From NCBI GenBank assembly GCA_028289195.1, contig JANQQR010000005.1:62001-126000 (forward strand): a DNA stretch of 64,000 nt. Reading direction: 5' to 3'. The notes beneath the pieces are model-generated. The model did not search any database and was not told the origin of the DNA. It was given only the letters and a program-made list of their open reading frames with translations. The translations under genes were made by a program, and so were the position numbers. This DNA is from Phycisphaerales bacterium. Its GTDB lineage: Bacteria > Planctomycetota > Phycisphaerae > Phycisphaerales > UBA1924. Of the stretch, positions 9,598 to 17,117 are shown piece by piece (the stretch's first letter is position 1; every line of letters starts with the position of its first letter).

Positions 9598-10500
9598 CTA
9601 GAGGATCGGCTCGGCCTCGCGTTCGACGACCTGCGCGAACAACCCGTCCAGTCGAGTGGTGACCGGGCCCATCGCGCCCGATCCGATCGTGCGCCCGTCG
9701 ATGGACAGCACGGGCGCGATCTCGCCCATGGTGCCCGTGCAGAACACCTCGGGGGCGCGATAGAACTCGCTGAGCGTGATGTCGCGCACATGCACCGGGA
9801 TAGCGTTGTCGAGGCAGACGCCGATCACCACACTCCGCGTGATCCCCTCGGGGCACGCGCCGGTCGTCGGGGTGTGCACCTCGCCGGCGTCGTCGACGAA
9901 GAACAGGTGGGTGGCGTTGGTCTCGGCGACGTAGCCCCGGGTGTCGAGCATGATCGCGTCGTCGGCGCCGGCGGCGTTGGCCTCGAGCTTGGCGAGGATC
10001 GACGTGAGCTGGTTGCACGAGTGGATCTTCTGGTCGAGCACGTCGCTGGGCGGACGCCGGTGGCAGGCGGTGCAGAGGGTGATGCCGGTCTTGTCGTAGA
10101 CCGGGGGCTTGTGCTCGGCGAGCACGATGAGCGAGTGCCCGGCGGTGTTGAGGCGCGGGTCGAGGCCGCTGGTGTACTTGATGCCCCGGGAGAGCGTGAG
10201 GCGGACGTGCACGTTGTCTCGCATGGAGTTGGCCTCGAGCGTGCGCTTCACCTGGGCGATGATGTGTTCGTGCGAGGGGATGTCCGCGTAGGAAAGAGCG
10301 AGGGCGCCGCGCCGGAGCCTGTCGAGGTGCGCGCGGAGCCTGAAAATGCGCCCGTCGTAGACCCGCAGGCCCTCCCACACGGCGTCGCCGTTCTGGACCG
10401 TCGAGTCGAACGGGCTCACGCCGGCCTCGTCGCGGTGGACGAGTTCGCCGTTGATGTTGATCAGCAGATCCTTGTTGGCCTCGTGGAAGGTCTGGAGCAT
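9598..10500 (-). CDS. Class IV aminotransferase, branched-chain type (IlvE-like)
   Basis: 300 residues, the usual length for PLP fold-type IV aminotransferases. Visible family blocks include the opening ININGELVHRDEAGVSPFDS, GDAVWEGLRVYDG, a lysine in KYTSG/DQKIHSCNQL, AIMLDTRGYVAETNATHLF and the C-terminal EFYRAPEVFCTGTMGEIAPV. The family transfers amino groups between glutamate and branched-chain 2-oxo acids or similar substrates. The gene starts 9 nt after the sulfotransferase stop codon, so the two form a unit. A TAGGAT hexamer, part of which is that stop codon, sits 6 nt before the ATG and may supply a second, leaderless transcript. D-amino-acid transaminase or aminodeoxychorismate lyase are less likely alternatives. 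Confidence 0.87.
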   Translation of the reverse strand: MLQTFHEANKDLLININGELVHRDEAGVSPFDSTVQNGDAVWEGLRVYDGRIFRLRAHLDRLRRGALALSYADIPSHEHIIAQVKRTLEANSMRDNVHVRLTLSRGIKYTSGLDPRLNTAGHSLIVLAEHKPPVYDKTGITLCTACHRRPPSDVLDQKIHSCNQLTSILAKLEANAAGADDAIMLDTRGYVAETNATHLFFVDDAGEVHTPTTGACPEGITRSVVIGVCLDNAIPVHVRDITLSEFYRAPEVFCTGTMGEIAPVLSIDGRTIGSGAMGPVTTRLDGLFAQVVEREAEPIL

Positions 10501-10506
10501 GGGCCG

Positions 10507-10512
10507 ATCCTA
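10507..10512 (-). promoter_or_regulatory. -10-like TAGGAT overlapping the upstream stop codon
   Basis: On the minus strand TAGGAT begins with the TAG stop of the sulfotransferase gene and ends 6 nt before the aminotransferase ATG. It has the same geometry as the other leaderless candidates in the window. Confidence 0.4.
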
Positions 10513-11244
10513 CTGCGTGGCCGACGGCGGCAGGAGGCGGTTGGCCAGCAGGCGCTCGTAGCAGCGCTGGCAGTTCTCGAGCACGGGCTCGAGTGCCGCC
10601 GGGATCTCGACGTCGCGCTGTCGGTACGCCTCGAATCCCGTTGACGCCTCGACGCTCGCGTACCAGTGCCGGGCCCAGATGCCATCAGTCTCCCGGCGCC
10701 CGGGCTCCCAGGCGAGCATGGAGTCTGTGTACCCGACGCCGAGCGTGTCGCAGAGCGCACGGAGCATCGCGGGCGGGTCCTTCAGAACATCGCGCGCCAC
10801 GAGCACGGGGGTGCCCCCGCCCAGCGTTTCGAGCAGCTCGATTTGCTGGGGCAGACCGGTCTGCTCCGGAGTCGGGTCCGGCAGCACCCTCGCGAGGGAG
10901 GCGAGCATCTCGCGGGGCTCGCGCACGAGGAGGCAGTTGGTGAGGTCGCCCGCCCACGAGACATCCATCCCAGGCAGGATGTGATGGGCCATGTGCTTCT
11001 GGTACCAGACCGGCTTGTTCCCCGGCACCGGGCCGAGCAGCCAGTCGATGACCCGAGCGGCGTCGGTGTCGTGGTGGGCGAGCACCTCGTTCCGCCCGGG
11101 GTGGTCGAGGCCGGTCTGATCCAGGTAGTGGGCGTAGAGGGGTTCGTCGGTGACGAAGGTGTCGCCCCGCGCCTCCCACGAGCGCATCATCGCCGTCGAG
11201 ATGTTGCGCGGGCCGGACCACATGGCGATGCGACGCTCGGACAT
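10510..11244 (-). CDS. Sulfotransferase-like P-loop protein
   Basis: 244 residues. The N-terminal WSGPRNISTAMMRSW segment (residues about 9-23) matches the PAPS-phosphate loop region of bacterial sulfotransferase-family proteins, and LVREPREMLASL (about 112-123) fits the 3'-phosphate-binding part. The conserved pairing with a class IV aminotransferase is notable: related domains are found fused in eukaryotic aminotransferase-like proteins. The substrate is unknown. The ATG at 11244 is chosen because a GGAG lies about 9 nt upstream and the conserved sequence begins immediately after; longer in-frame extensions are compositionally poor. It is divergent from the second patatin gene. Confidence 0.8.
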   Translation of the reverse strand: MSERRIAMWSGPRNISTAMMRSWEARGDTFVTDEPLYAHYLDQTGLDHPGRNEVLAHHDTDAARVIDWLLGPVPGNKPVWYQKHMAHHILPGMDVSWAGDLTNCLLVREPREMLASLARVLPDPTPEQTGLPQQIELLETLGGGTPVLVARDVLKDPPAMLRALCDTLGVGYTDSMLAWEPGRRETDGIWARHWYASVEASTGFEAYRQRDVEIPAALEPVLENCQRCYERLLANRLLPPSATQ

Positions 11245-11339
11245 CGGTGATACTCCAGGGACACCCAGATTGTGCGCGAGGCGGGGCCGGCGTGCGCGAC
11301 GCCCGTGGTACCATCGCGGGCATCGTCCGGAGGACCCCG

Positions 11340-12527
11340 ATGCACGGCGCGACGAGAACGATGGCCCTGCTGCTCGCCTTTTGCGCGGCGCTCGTGTCCT
11401 GCGGGCCGGGGTACAAGCGGAACCCGGTGCCTCCCGAGCTCGCCTACGAGGCGCACGTGCCGGGCCTGGAGTTCGATCGGGTCCTGGGCCCGCAACGCGC
11501 ACACATGGGCGCCGAGCTGCGCCGAGCCGAGTTCATCGAAGACCTGCGGACCTCGGACCACTTCAAGGTGCCGCCGACCTTCCTATCTCTCTCGGGCGGG
11601 GGTCAGCACGGTGCGTTCGGTGCGGGGTTGCTCTACGGCTGGACGGAGCACGGGTCGCGGCCGGAGTTCAGCTACGTCACCGGCATCAGCACCGGCGCGC
11701 TGCTCGCGCCGTTCGCGTTCCTTGGCCCGGAGTACGACGAGCGGATGCGCGAGGTGTACACGACGATCGAGACCAAAGATTTGGTGCGCCGTCGCGGACT
11801 TCTCCGGGCGCTCCTGGGCGATGCGATGCTCAACACGAAGGGATTGAGGGAGGCCATCCAGCGCATCTACACGGACGAGATGATCGATGAGATCGGGCGC
11901 CAGCACGACCGGGGCCGGCGCCTGATCATCGGCACGACGAACCTGGATCTCATGCTGCCCGTGTACTGGGGAGCCAGCGCAATCGCCAACAGCGACTCGC
12001 CCGATCGGTACGAGCTGGTCCGGAAGATCCTGCTGGCTTCGGCGTCGATCCCGGTGGCGTTCCCGCCGGTGTATTTCACGGTGACCGCCGGGGGCGAGCT
12101 GTACGACGAGATGCACGTCGACGGCGGGGCGGCGAACCAGCTGTTCGCCTACCCGTCGATGGTCGACATGGACGCGGAGCTCGAGGAACTGGGCATCTCG
12201 GTCGAGGGCTGGCGCCTGTTCGTGATCCGCAACGCGTTCATGCAGCCCGAGTACGAGCAGGTCGCGCCGAATCTCGGCGCCATCGCGGGGCGTTCGATCT
12301 CTTCGATGATCCGCACACAGGGCATCGGGGACATCTATCAGATCTTCCTGCTCGCCCAGCGCGACGGGCTCGAATTCAACCTCGCGTTCATCCCGCCGGA
12401 GTTCAACGAGGAGTGGGACGAGGACTTCGACCCGGACTACATGACGCACCTGTTCGAGTTCGCCCGCGCGCGTGCCTCCGGCGGGTACCCGTGGATGGGT
12501 GTGCCGGAGCGATACCGGGACAACTGA
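11340..12527 (+). CDS. Patatin-like phospholipase lipoprotein (copy 2)
   Basis: 395 residues and clearly paralogous to the gene at 8380-9585 along its whole length. The lipobox is LVSC with Cys21, again followed by GPGYKRNPVP. Active-site features are the SGGGQHGAFGAG loop, Ser117 in GISTGA and Asp261 in VDGGA. The start is well defined: GGAGG lies 7 nt before the ATG, and TACCAT at 11309-11314 is a likely -10 at the same relative place as in copy 1. The second kinase gene starts 31 nt downstream, so the gene order here is patatin then kinase, the reverse of the first pair. Confidence 0.9.
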   Translation: MHGATRTMALLLAFCAALVSCGPGYKRNPVPPELAYEAHVPGLEFDRVLGPQRAHMGAELRRAEFIEDLRTSDHFKVPPTFLSLSGGGQHGAFGAGLLYGWTEHGSRPEFSYVTGISTGALLAPFAFLGPEYDERMREVYTTIETKDLVRRRGLLRALLGDAMLNTKGLREAIQRIYTDEMIDEIGRQHDRGRRLIIGTTNLDLMLPVYWGASAIANSDSPDRYELVRKILLASASIPVAFPPVYFTVTAGGELYDEMHVDGGAANQLFAYPSMVDMDAELEELGISVEGWRLFVIRNAFMQPEYEQVAPNLGAIAGRSISSMIRTQGIGDIYQIFLLAQRDGLEFNLAFIPPEFNEEWDEDFDPDYMTHLFEFARARASGGYPWMGVPERYRDN

Positions 12528-12543
12528 TTCGGTCCGCTGCCGC

Positions 12544-12549
12544 TAGACT
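12544..12549 (+). promoter_or_regulatory. -10-like TAGACT hexamer, leaderless configuration
   Basis: TAGACT ends 8 nt before the ATG of the second kinase gene, with no Shine-Dalgarno sequence between. It lies in the 30-nt gap after the patatin gene, so the kinase may be expressed both from this site and by read-through. Confidence 0.5.
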
Positions 12550-12557
12550 CCGTCGCG

Positions 12558-15269
12558 ATGCCGGACACGCCGGAACAGATCGGTGGCTATCGGGTGGACC
12601 GCGAGCTCGGGCGCGGCGGGATGGGCGTGGTGTACCTCGCCCACGATTCGCGCCTCGACCGACGTGTCGCGATCAAGGCGTTGCCCGAGCACCTCGCCGA
12701 GGACGCCGAACGCCTCGCGCGGTTCGAGCGCGAAGCGCGGACGCTGGCGCAGCTGAACCACCCTCACGTCGCCGGAATCCACGGGATCGAGGAGTCCGAA
12801 GGCAGGCGGTACCTGGTGCTCGAGTTCGTCGAGGGCGCCACACTCGGTGAGCGCCTGGAACGCGGCCCGCTGGAGATCGACGAGGCGCTCGAGCTGTGCG
12901 CGCAGATCGCCGCGGGCCTGGAGTCGGCGCACGAGGCGGGCGTCGTCCATCGTGATCTGAAGCCGGCGAACATCAAGATCACGCCCGACGGCAAGGCCGT
13001 CGTGCTGGACTTCGGGCTCGCCAAATCGACGGGGGAGCACTCTTCCGACACGAGCGCGCTGAGCGAGCATCCGACCCTGACGACGCCGTACTCCCCCGGC
13101 GGGGGCAGCCCGACGATGCCCGGGGCGATCCTGGGCACGGCCCCGTACATGAGCCCCGAGCAGGCGCGCGGGCGGAGCGTGGACAAGCGCACGGACGTGT
13201 GGAGCTTCGGGTGCGTCCTCTTCGAGTGCCTGACGGGCGCGACACTCTTCGCCGGCGAGACGGCGACGGACTCGATCGGCGCGATCCTTCACAAGGAGAT
13301 CGACCTGGGGCTGCTGCCCCCGGCCACGCCGGCCCGCGTGCGCGAATTGCTGTCTCGGATGCTCGAGCGGGACCGCGACCACCGGTTGCGCGACCTCGGC
13401 GACGCGATGCTCGAGCTGCGCGCGGCGCGCGCAGAGATCGGCAAAGCGCCGGTTGGAACGCAGACGCGTCGAGCCCGGCGCGGGCCGAGCTGGGGGATGC
13501 TGATCTCGAGCGCGGCCATCGCGGCGCTCGTCGCGGCAGCCGGCGTGTGGAGCCTGGGGCCGAGGGGGGCGGGGGCCCCGGCGGCCGGGGTGACCGAGGA
13601 TCAGCCTGCGCGTGCAGCACGTCCGGCGCTCCTGCGCCAGCTGACGGATACCAACCTCGTTGAGCGCTGGCCGACCCTTTCCTCGGACGGCTCGACGGTC
13701 ATCTATGCGCGCAGAGACGCGGCGGTGTGGAATCTGTACTCCCAGCGCGTCGGCGGGTACAACGCGCTGAACCTGACTCCCGGCGCCGAGTCCGACGACA
13801 TCACACCCGCCCTCTCGCCGGACGGCCAGTCGATCGCGTTCCGCTCCAGCCGCCAGGGAGGCGGGATTTTCGCGATGGGCGCGACTGGCGAGTTCCCGCG
13901 CCGGCTCACCGACTTCGGGTTTCATCCGAGCTGGTCGCCGGACGGCGGCAGCATCGTCTTCTGTACCGAGGGCATCGAAACCCCGACCGCGCGCACGACC
14001 GAGAGCGAGCTCTGGATCTTCCAGGACGATCCGCCCGATCTGCGGCGGCTCTACGCCGGCGACGCCGTCGAACCGGCGTGGTCGCCGGACGGCAACTGGA
14101 TCGCGTTCTGGTTCATCCACGACGGCGGGCAGCGCGACATCGCCTTGCTGCCCGCTGCCGGCGGCGACGCGATCCGGATCACCGACGACGAACCGATGGA
14201 CTACAAGCCGGTGTGGTCGGCGGACGGGCGCCACCTGTACTTCAGCAGCGATCGCGGCGGGAACCGGGACATCTGGCGGATCGCGATCGATCCCGAGACG
14301 GGCGCGCCCGCGTCCGATCCGGAGCCGATCACGTTCGGCTCGGTGTCGACAACGGGTGATCTCGCCGTGTCGGGCGACGGGACGCGCCTGGCATATATGG
14401 CGGCGTCAGCTCGGAGCACGATCGAGCGCCTCGATCTTGAAGCGGATGGCGTGACGCCCGCGGGGCCGCCGGTCCAGATCGCGGACTTCTCGACGCCTTC
14501 CAGCTTTCCCGACGTGTCACCGGACGGCGAGCGCCTCGTGTACTCGACGCAGGGGCACGTTGTGGAGGACATCTTCCTGATCGATGTCGACGGCACCAAC
14601 CGGCGCCGGCTGACGAACGATCGCGCCAAGGACCGCGGCCCGCGCTGGAGCCCGGACGGCCGGAGCATCGTCTACTACTCGAACAGGGCTGAAGACAACT
14701 ACCACCTCTGGCAGATCGACGTGGAGAGCGGGCGCGTGTCGGCTCTCTCCGATCCGTTGATCCGCGGGGCCGGCATGGTGTACTCCCCGGACGGGCGCCT
14801 GCTGGCTATCGACAACATCAGCGACCGCACGGCCATCTACAGCGTCGATGACTTCAGCACACCGATCGTCGAATTGCCGGACTGGAACTCATCAACGACA
14901 CGGGTGGCAACGCTCGGCTGGGCGCCGAGCGGGCGCGAGATGCTCGTGGCGCTCATCCCCGAGGCCGGGAGCGGGAGGGGTGCGCTGGCGATGTTCTCGC
15001 TGGACACCAACGAGTACGACGTCGCGCTGGAATCGGTCGATTTCTCGTGGGCTGCGATGTTCCCCGACGGGCGCCGCATGCTTCTGCTGACGCAGGAAGT
15101 GATCGAGTCGGTGGATCTTGAGTCTGGTCAGCGGACGCCGATCCATCGGGTGACCGGGGGCCTTCTCGGTGGCACGAGCGGTGGGGTGTCGCCGGACGGA
15201 TCCTGGATCTACTTCGTGTCGCGCCGGGCCTACGCCGACCTGTGGATGGTGGAACTCGAAACCGAGTGA
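12558..15269 (+). CDS. Hanks-type Ser/Thr protein kinase with TolB/PD40 beta-propeller (copy 2)
   Basis: 903 residues, aligned almost residue for residue with the copy at 5588-8308 through the kinase domain. Lys40, H131-R132-D133 and DFG from Asp151 fall at identical positions. The activation segment APYMSPEQARGRSVDKRTDVW is shared, as is the membrane helix (about 314-337, SSAAIAALVAAAGVWSLGP). The propeller half is more diverged but keeps the blades (LSPDGQSIAF, WSPDGGSIVF, WSPDGNWIAF, WSPDGRSIVY). The pattern of a conserved kinase with a faster-changing sensor suggests the two respond to different signals. It converges with the inactive serine-hydrolase-like gene, 10 nt apart. Confidence 0.92.
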   Translation: MPDTPEQIGGYRVDRELGRGGMGVVYLAHDSRLDRRVAIKALPEHLAEDAERLARFEREARTLAQLNHPHVAGIHGIEESEGRRYLVLEFVEGATLGERLERGPLEIDEALELCAQIAAGLESAHEAGVVHRDLKPANIKITPDGKAVVLDFGLAKSTGEHSSDTSALSEHPTLTTPYSPGGGSPTMPGAILGTAPYMSPEQARGRSVDKRTDVWSFGCVLFECLTGATLFAGETATDSIGAILHKEIDLGLLPPATPARVRELLSRMLERDRDHRLRDLGDAMLELRAARAEIGKAPVGTQTRRARRGPSWGMLISSAAIAALVAAAGVWSLGPRGAGAPAAGVTEDQPARAARPALLRQLTDTNLVERWPTLSSDGSTVIYARRDAAVWNLYSQRVGGYNALNLTPGAESDDITPALSPDGQSIAFRSSRQGGGIFAMGATGEFPRRLTDFGFHPSWSPDGGSIVFCTEGIETPTARTTESELWIFQDDPPDLRRLYAGDAVEPAWSPDGNWIAFWFIHDGGQRDIALLPAAGGDAIRITDDEPMDYKPVWSADGRHLYFSSDRGGNRDIWRIAIDPETGAPASDPEPITFGSVSTTGDLAVSGDGTRLAYMAASARSTIERLDLEADGVTPAGPPVQIADFSTPSSFPDVSPDGERLVYSTQGHVVEDIFLIDVDGTNRRRLTNDRAKDRGPRWSPDGRSIVYYSNRAEDNYHLWQIDVESGRVSALSDPLIRGAGMVYSPDGRLLAIDNISDRTAIYSVDDFSTPIVELPDWNSSTTRVATLGWAPSGREMLVALIPEAGSGRGALAMFSLDTNEYDVALESVDFSWAAMFPDGRRMLLLTQEVIESVDLESGQRTPIHRVTGGLLGGTSGGVSPDGSWIYFVSRRAYADLWMVELETE

Positions 15270-15279
15270 GCCGCCGTGG

Positions 15280-16629
15280 CTAGCGCGTGCCGAGGATGAG
15301 GCGGTTGGTGTTGCGCACCATCGCTTCGTACGCGGAACTCGGCTCACGCGTCAGCGCGACGACGATGAGCTCACGCCCGCTCACGTACCAGCCGAAGTCG
15401 GCGGCGCCGGAAGGCGACGCCCACGACGCGCCGAAGGCGCTGTATCGATCGTTCGGCACGGTCTGGAACCCGAGCCCCCATGCTCCGGCGTCCGTGGGGT
15501 CACCCGGCTGCGTCATCGACTCGAGCATCGAACCGGAGATGAAGCGTTCACCGAGTAGCGCTTCGGCGAATGTCATCATGTCGCGCGCCGTGGACTCGAT
15601 GCGCAACTCCCGAGGCAGCGACGAGGGTCCGATGTCCGGGTTGACCTGGGTCTGAGACATGCCGAGTTCGTCGACGATTCGTTCCCCGAGTACTTCGTCG
15701 AACGCGCGTCCGGTGACGCTCTCGATGACCATCGCGCCGATCACGAGGTTGGCGTCGCTGAACGCCGTGGCCTGGCCTTCCGTCGGCTCGGCGCTGCGCA
15801 GAAGCTCCGCCCAATCGTCGAGAGACGACGATTGCTCGGGCTGCTCGCCGACCGTGATCCCGGGGTTGTGGCTCAGCACGTTGGCGATCGTCAGGCCATC
15901 GAGGGCGGCCGCTCCGGCGAGAGCGGGGACGGCCGCGGTCACGGGAGCGTCGAACGAGACGAGCCCCTCCTCCACGAGCATCGCGACGATCACGGCGTTG
16001 AACACCCCGATCGTGCGCCCGAGGGCGAATCGGTGCGCAGGAGTGAGGGGTTGTGTGCGCTCGGCGTCGGCAAACCCGACGACGCGTTCGACGATCGGCC
16101 GGCCGTTGAAGCTGACGAGCAGCGAAGCGCTCAGCCCCTCGCGCTCGCCGAGTTTCCCGACGTACTCGCGCAGCCATTCCTGGCTCGGCCTAACCTGGAT
16201 GCCCATGGGCGGCAGCTTCACGGGCTCGGGCACTTCGGTAAGCCCGACGAGCGAGAGGATCTGGTGCGGCGGCTCGCGATCGAGCAGGATCTGGACGTCG
16301 CGCCAGGCGTCGTCCATCCCGGATCGCGCGAACATGTGCATGATCAGTCGCTTCGACGGGCCCTCGCGGAATTCGTCTACCTCCGCGTGGTGGAGGCGGA
16401 GCTGACCCATCCGGGCGCGCAGGTTGATCAGCTGCGTGCGGACCTGCTCGGCGTCCGCCCTCGGGCTGATCAGGCCCTCGAAGGTCTCGTTGGTCTCATC
16501 GAGCAGCGCGCGGGTGATGTCGGCCGCGAACGCGGTCGCCTGGGAGTCGGACACTGTCTGCGCGCTCGCGCCGGACGCGATCGCCAGGACAACGGAGCAC
16601 CAGCACACGATTTGTTCCATACGGCCCAT
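15280..16629 (-). CDS. Secreted serine beta-lactamase/penicillin-binding-fold protein lacking catalytic residues
   Basis: 449 residues: signal peptide (about 1-23, ending ASA), a helical N-terminal region of about 150 residues, and a beta-lactamase/esterase-fold domain from about residue 170. The fold is recognisable in RFALGRTIGVFNAVIVAMLVEEG and DAPVTAAVPAL, then NVLSHNPGI and FSDANLVIGAMVIE. At the SxxK position the residues are Arg205 and Gly208, and the YxN motif is replaced by F290-S-D292, so the standard nucleophile and general base are both missing. It is probably a binding or regulatory pseudoenzyme. The 16629 start is supported by a TATCGT box 7 nt upstream; Met4 (16620) is the alternative. 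Confidence 0.82.
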   Translation of the reverse strand: MGRMEQIVCWCSVVLAIASGASAQTVSDSQATAFAADITRALLDETNETFEGLISPRADAEQVRTQLINLRARMGQLRLHHAEVDEFREGPSKRLIMHMFARSGMDDAWRDVQILLDREPPHQILSLVGLTEVPEPVKLPPMGIQVRPSQEWLREYVGKLGEREGLSASLLVSFNGRPIVERVVGFADAERTQPLTPAHRFALGRTIGVFNAVIVAMLVEEGLVSFDAPVTAAVPALAGAAALDGLTIANVLSHNPGITVGEQPEQSSSLDDWAELLRSAEPTEGQATAFSDANLVIGAMVIESVTGRAFDEVLGERIVDELGMSQTQVNPDIGPSSLPRELRIESTARDMMTFAEALLGERFISGSMLESMTQPGDPTDAGAWGLGFQTVPNDRYSAFGASWASPSGAADFGWYVSGRELIVVALTREPSSAYEAMVRNTNRLILGTR

Positions 16630-16636
16630 GGGCGGA

Positions 16637-16642
16637 ACGATA
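16637..16642 (-). promoter_or_regulatory. -10-like TATCGT hexamer, leaderless configuration
   Basis: On the minus strand TATCGT ends 7 nt before the ATG at 16629. It directly abuts the hairpin that follows the upstream operon. Confidence 0.45.
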
Positions 16643-16665
16643 GCCCCGCGGCATGCGCGCGGGGC
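16643..16665 (-). terminator. GC-rich hairpin after the secreted three-gene operon
   Basis: GCCCCGCG (16643-16650) pairs perfectly with CGCGGGGC (16658-16665) around a 7-nt loop, starting 8 nt after the stop of the repeat-protein gene. No U-tract follows, so termination is plausible but weakly supported. Confidence 0.4.
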
Positions 16666-16673
16666 GTTCCCGC

Positions 16674-17117
16674 TCACTGGCAGGACTGGAGCCAGCTGCC
16701 GAGGACCGCGGTGAGGTCGGAGAAGTCGACGAAGCCGTCGAAGTTTGCGTCGCCCGGTCCGCTGGTGCCCTCGTAGTCGGTGAGCCAGTGCGCGAGCACG
16801 CTGGTGACGTCGGCGAAGTCGACGTTCGTGCTGCGATCGGAGTCGCCGACGCACGGTTCTCCGAGGGTCTGCGCGCGCGAGAACGCTTGATTGGGCTCGC
16901 TCGGGCTCGCGTTCACCGTCACCGGGCGGGCCAGTGCCTGCACGGGTGCGGCCGCCATCAGCGACACCGACCATGCGCGGGAGATCGCCTGCTCGGGTTC
17001 AGACGCCGGCAGCACGAGCGTGACCGGGCGCGAGATCGCCTGGCCGGCGTGAGAGAGGGCGGCCGTGACTGCGAGAGCGAGGGCCGCGCAGGTTGTTGCA
17101 GCGAGGCGCCGGCTCAT
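16674..17117 (-). CDS. Small secreted protein with 17-residue repeats and dockerin-like C-terminus
   Basis: 147 residues. A signal peptide (about 1-24) leads into four tandem units of 17 residues with the pattern QA(I/L/F)(S/A)RxxxV...EP; the first begins QAISRPVTLVLPASEPE. Two EF-hand-like dockerin-type repeats follow (GDSDRSTNVDFADVTSVL and GDANFDGFVDFSDLTAVL), ending WLQSC. Such C-terminal pairs probably bind calcium and are frequent in secreted Phycisphaerae proteins. The ATG at 17117 overlaps the preceding stop as TGATG, so translation is coupled; in-frame GTG and TTG codons just upstream are less likely starts. No enzymatic function is apparent. Confidence 0.75.
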   Translation of the reverse strand: MSRRLAATTCAALALAVTAALSHAGQAISRPVTLVLPASEPEQAISRAWSVSLMAAAPVQALARPVTVNASPSEPNQAFSRAQTLGEPCVGDSDRSTNVDFADVTSVLAHWLTDYEGTSGPGDANFDGFVDFSDLTAVLGSWLQSCQ

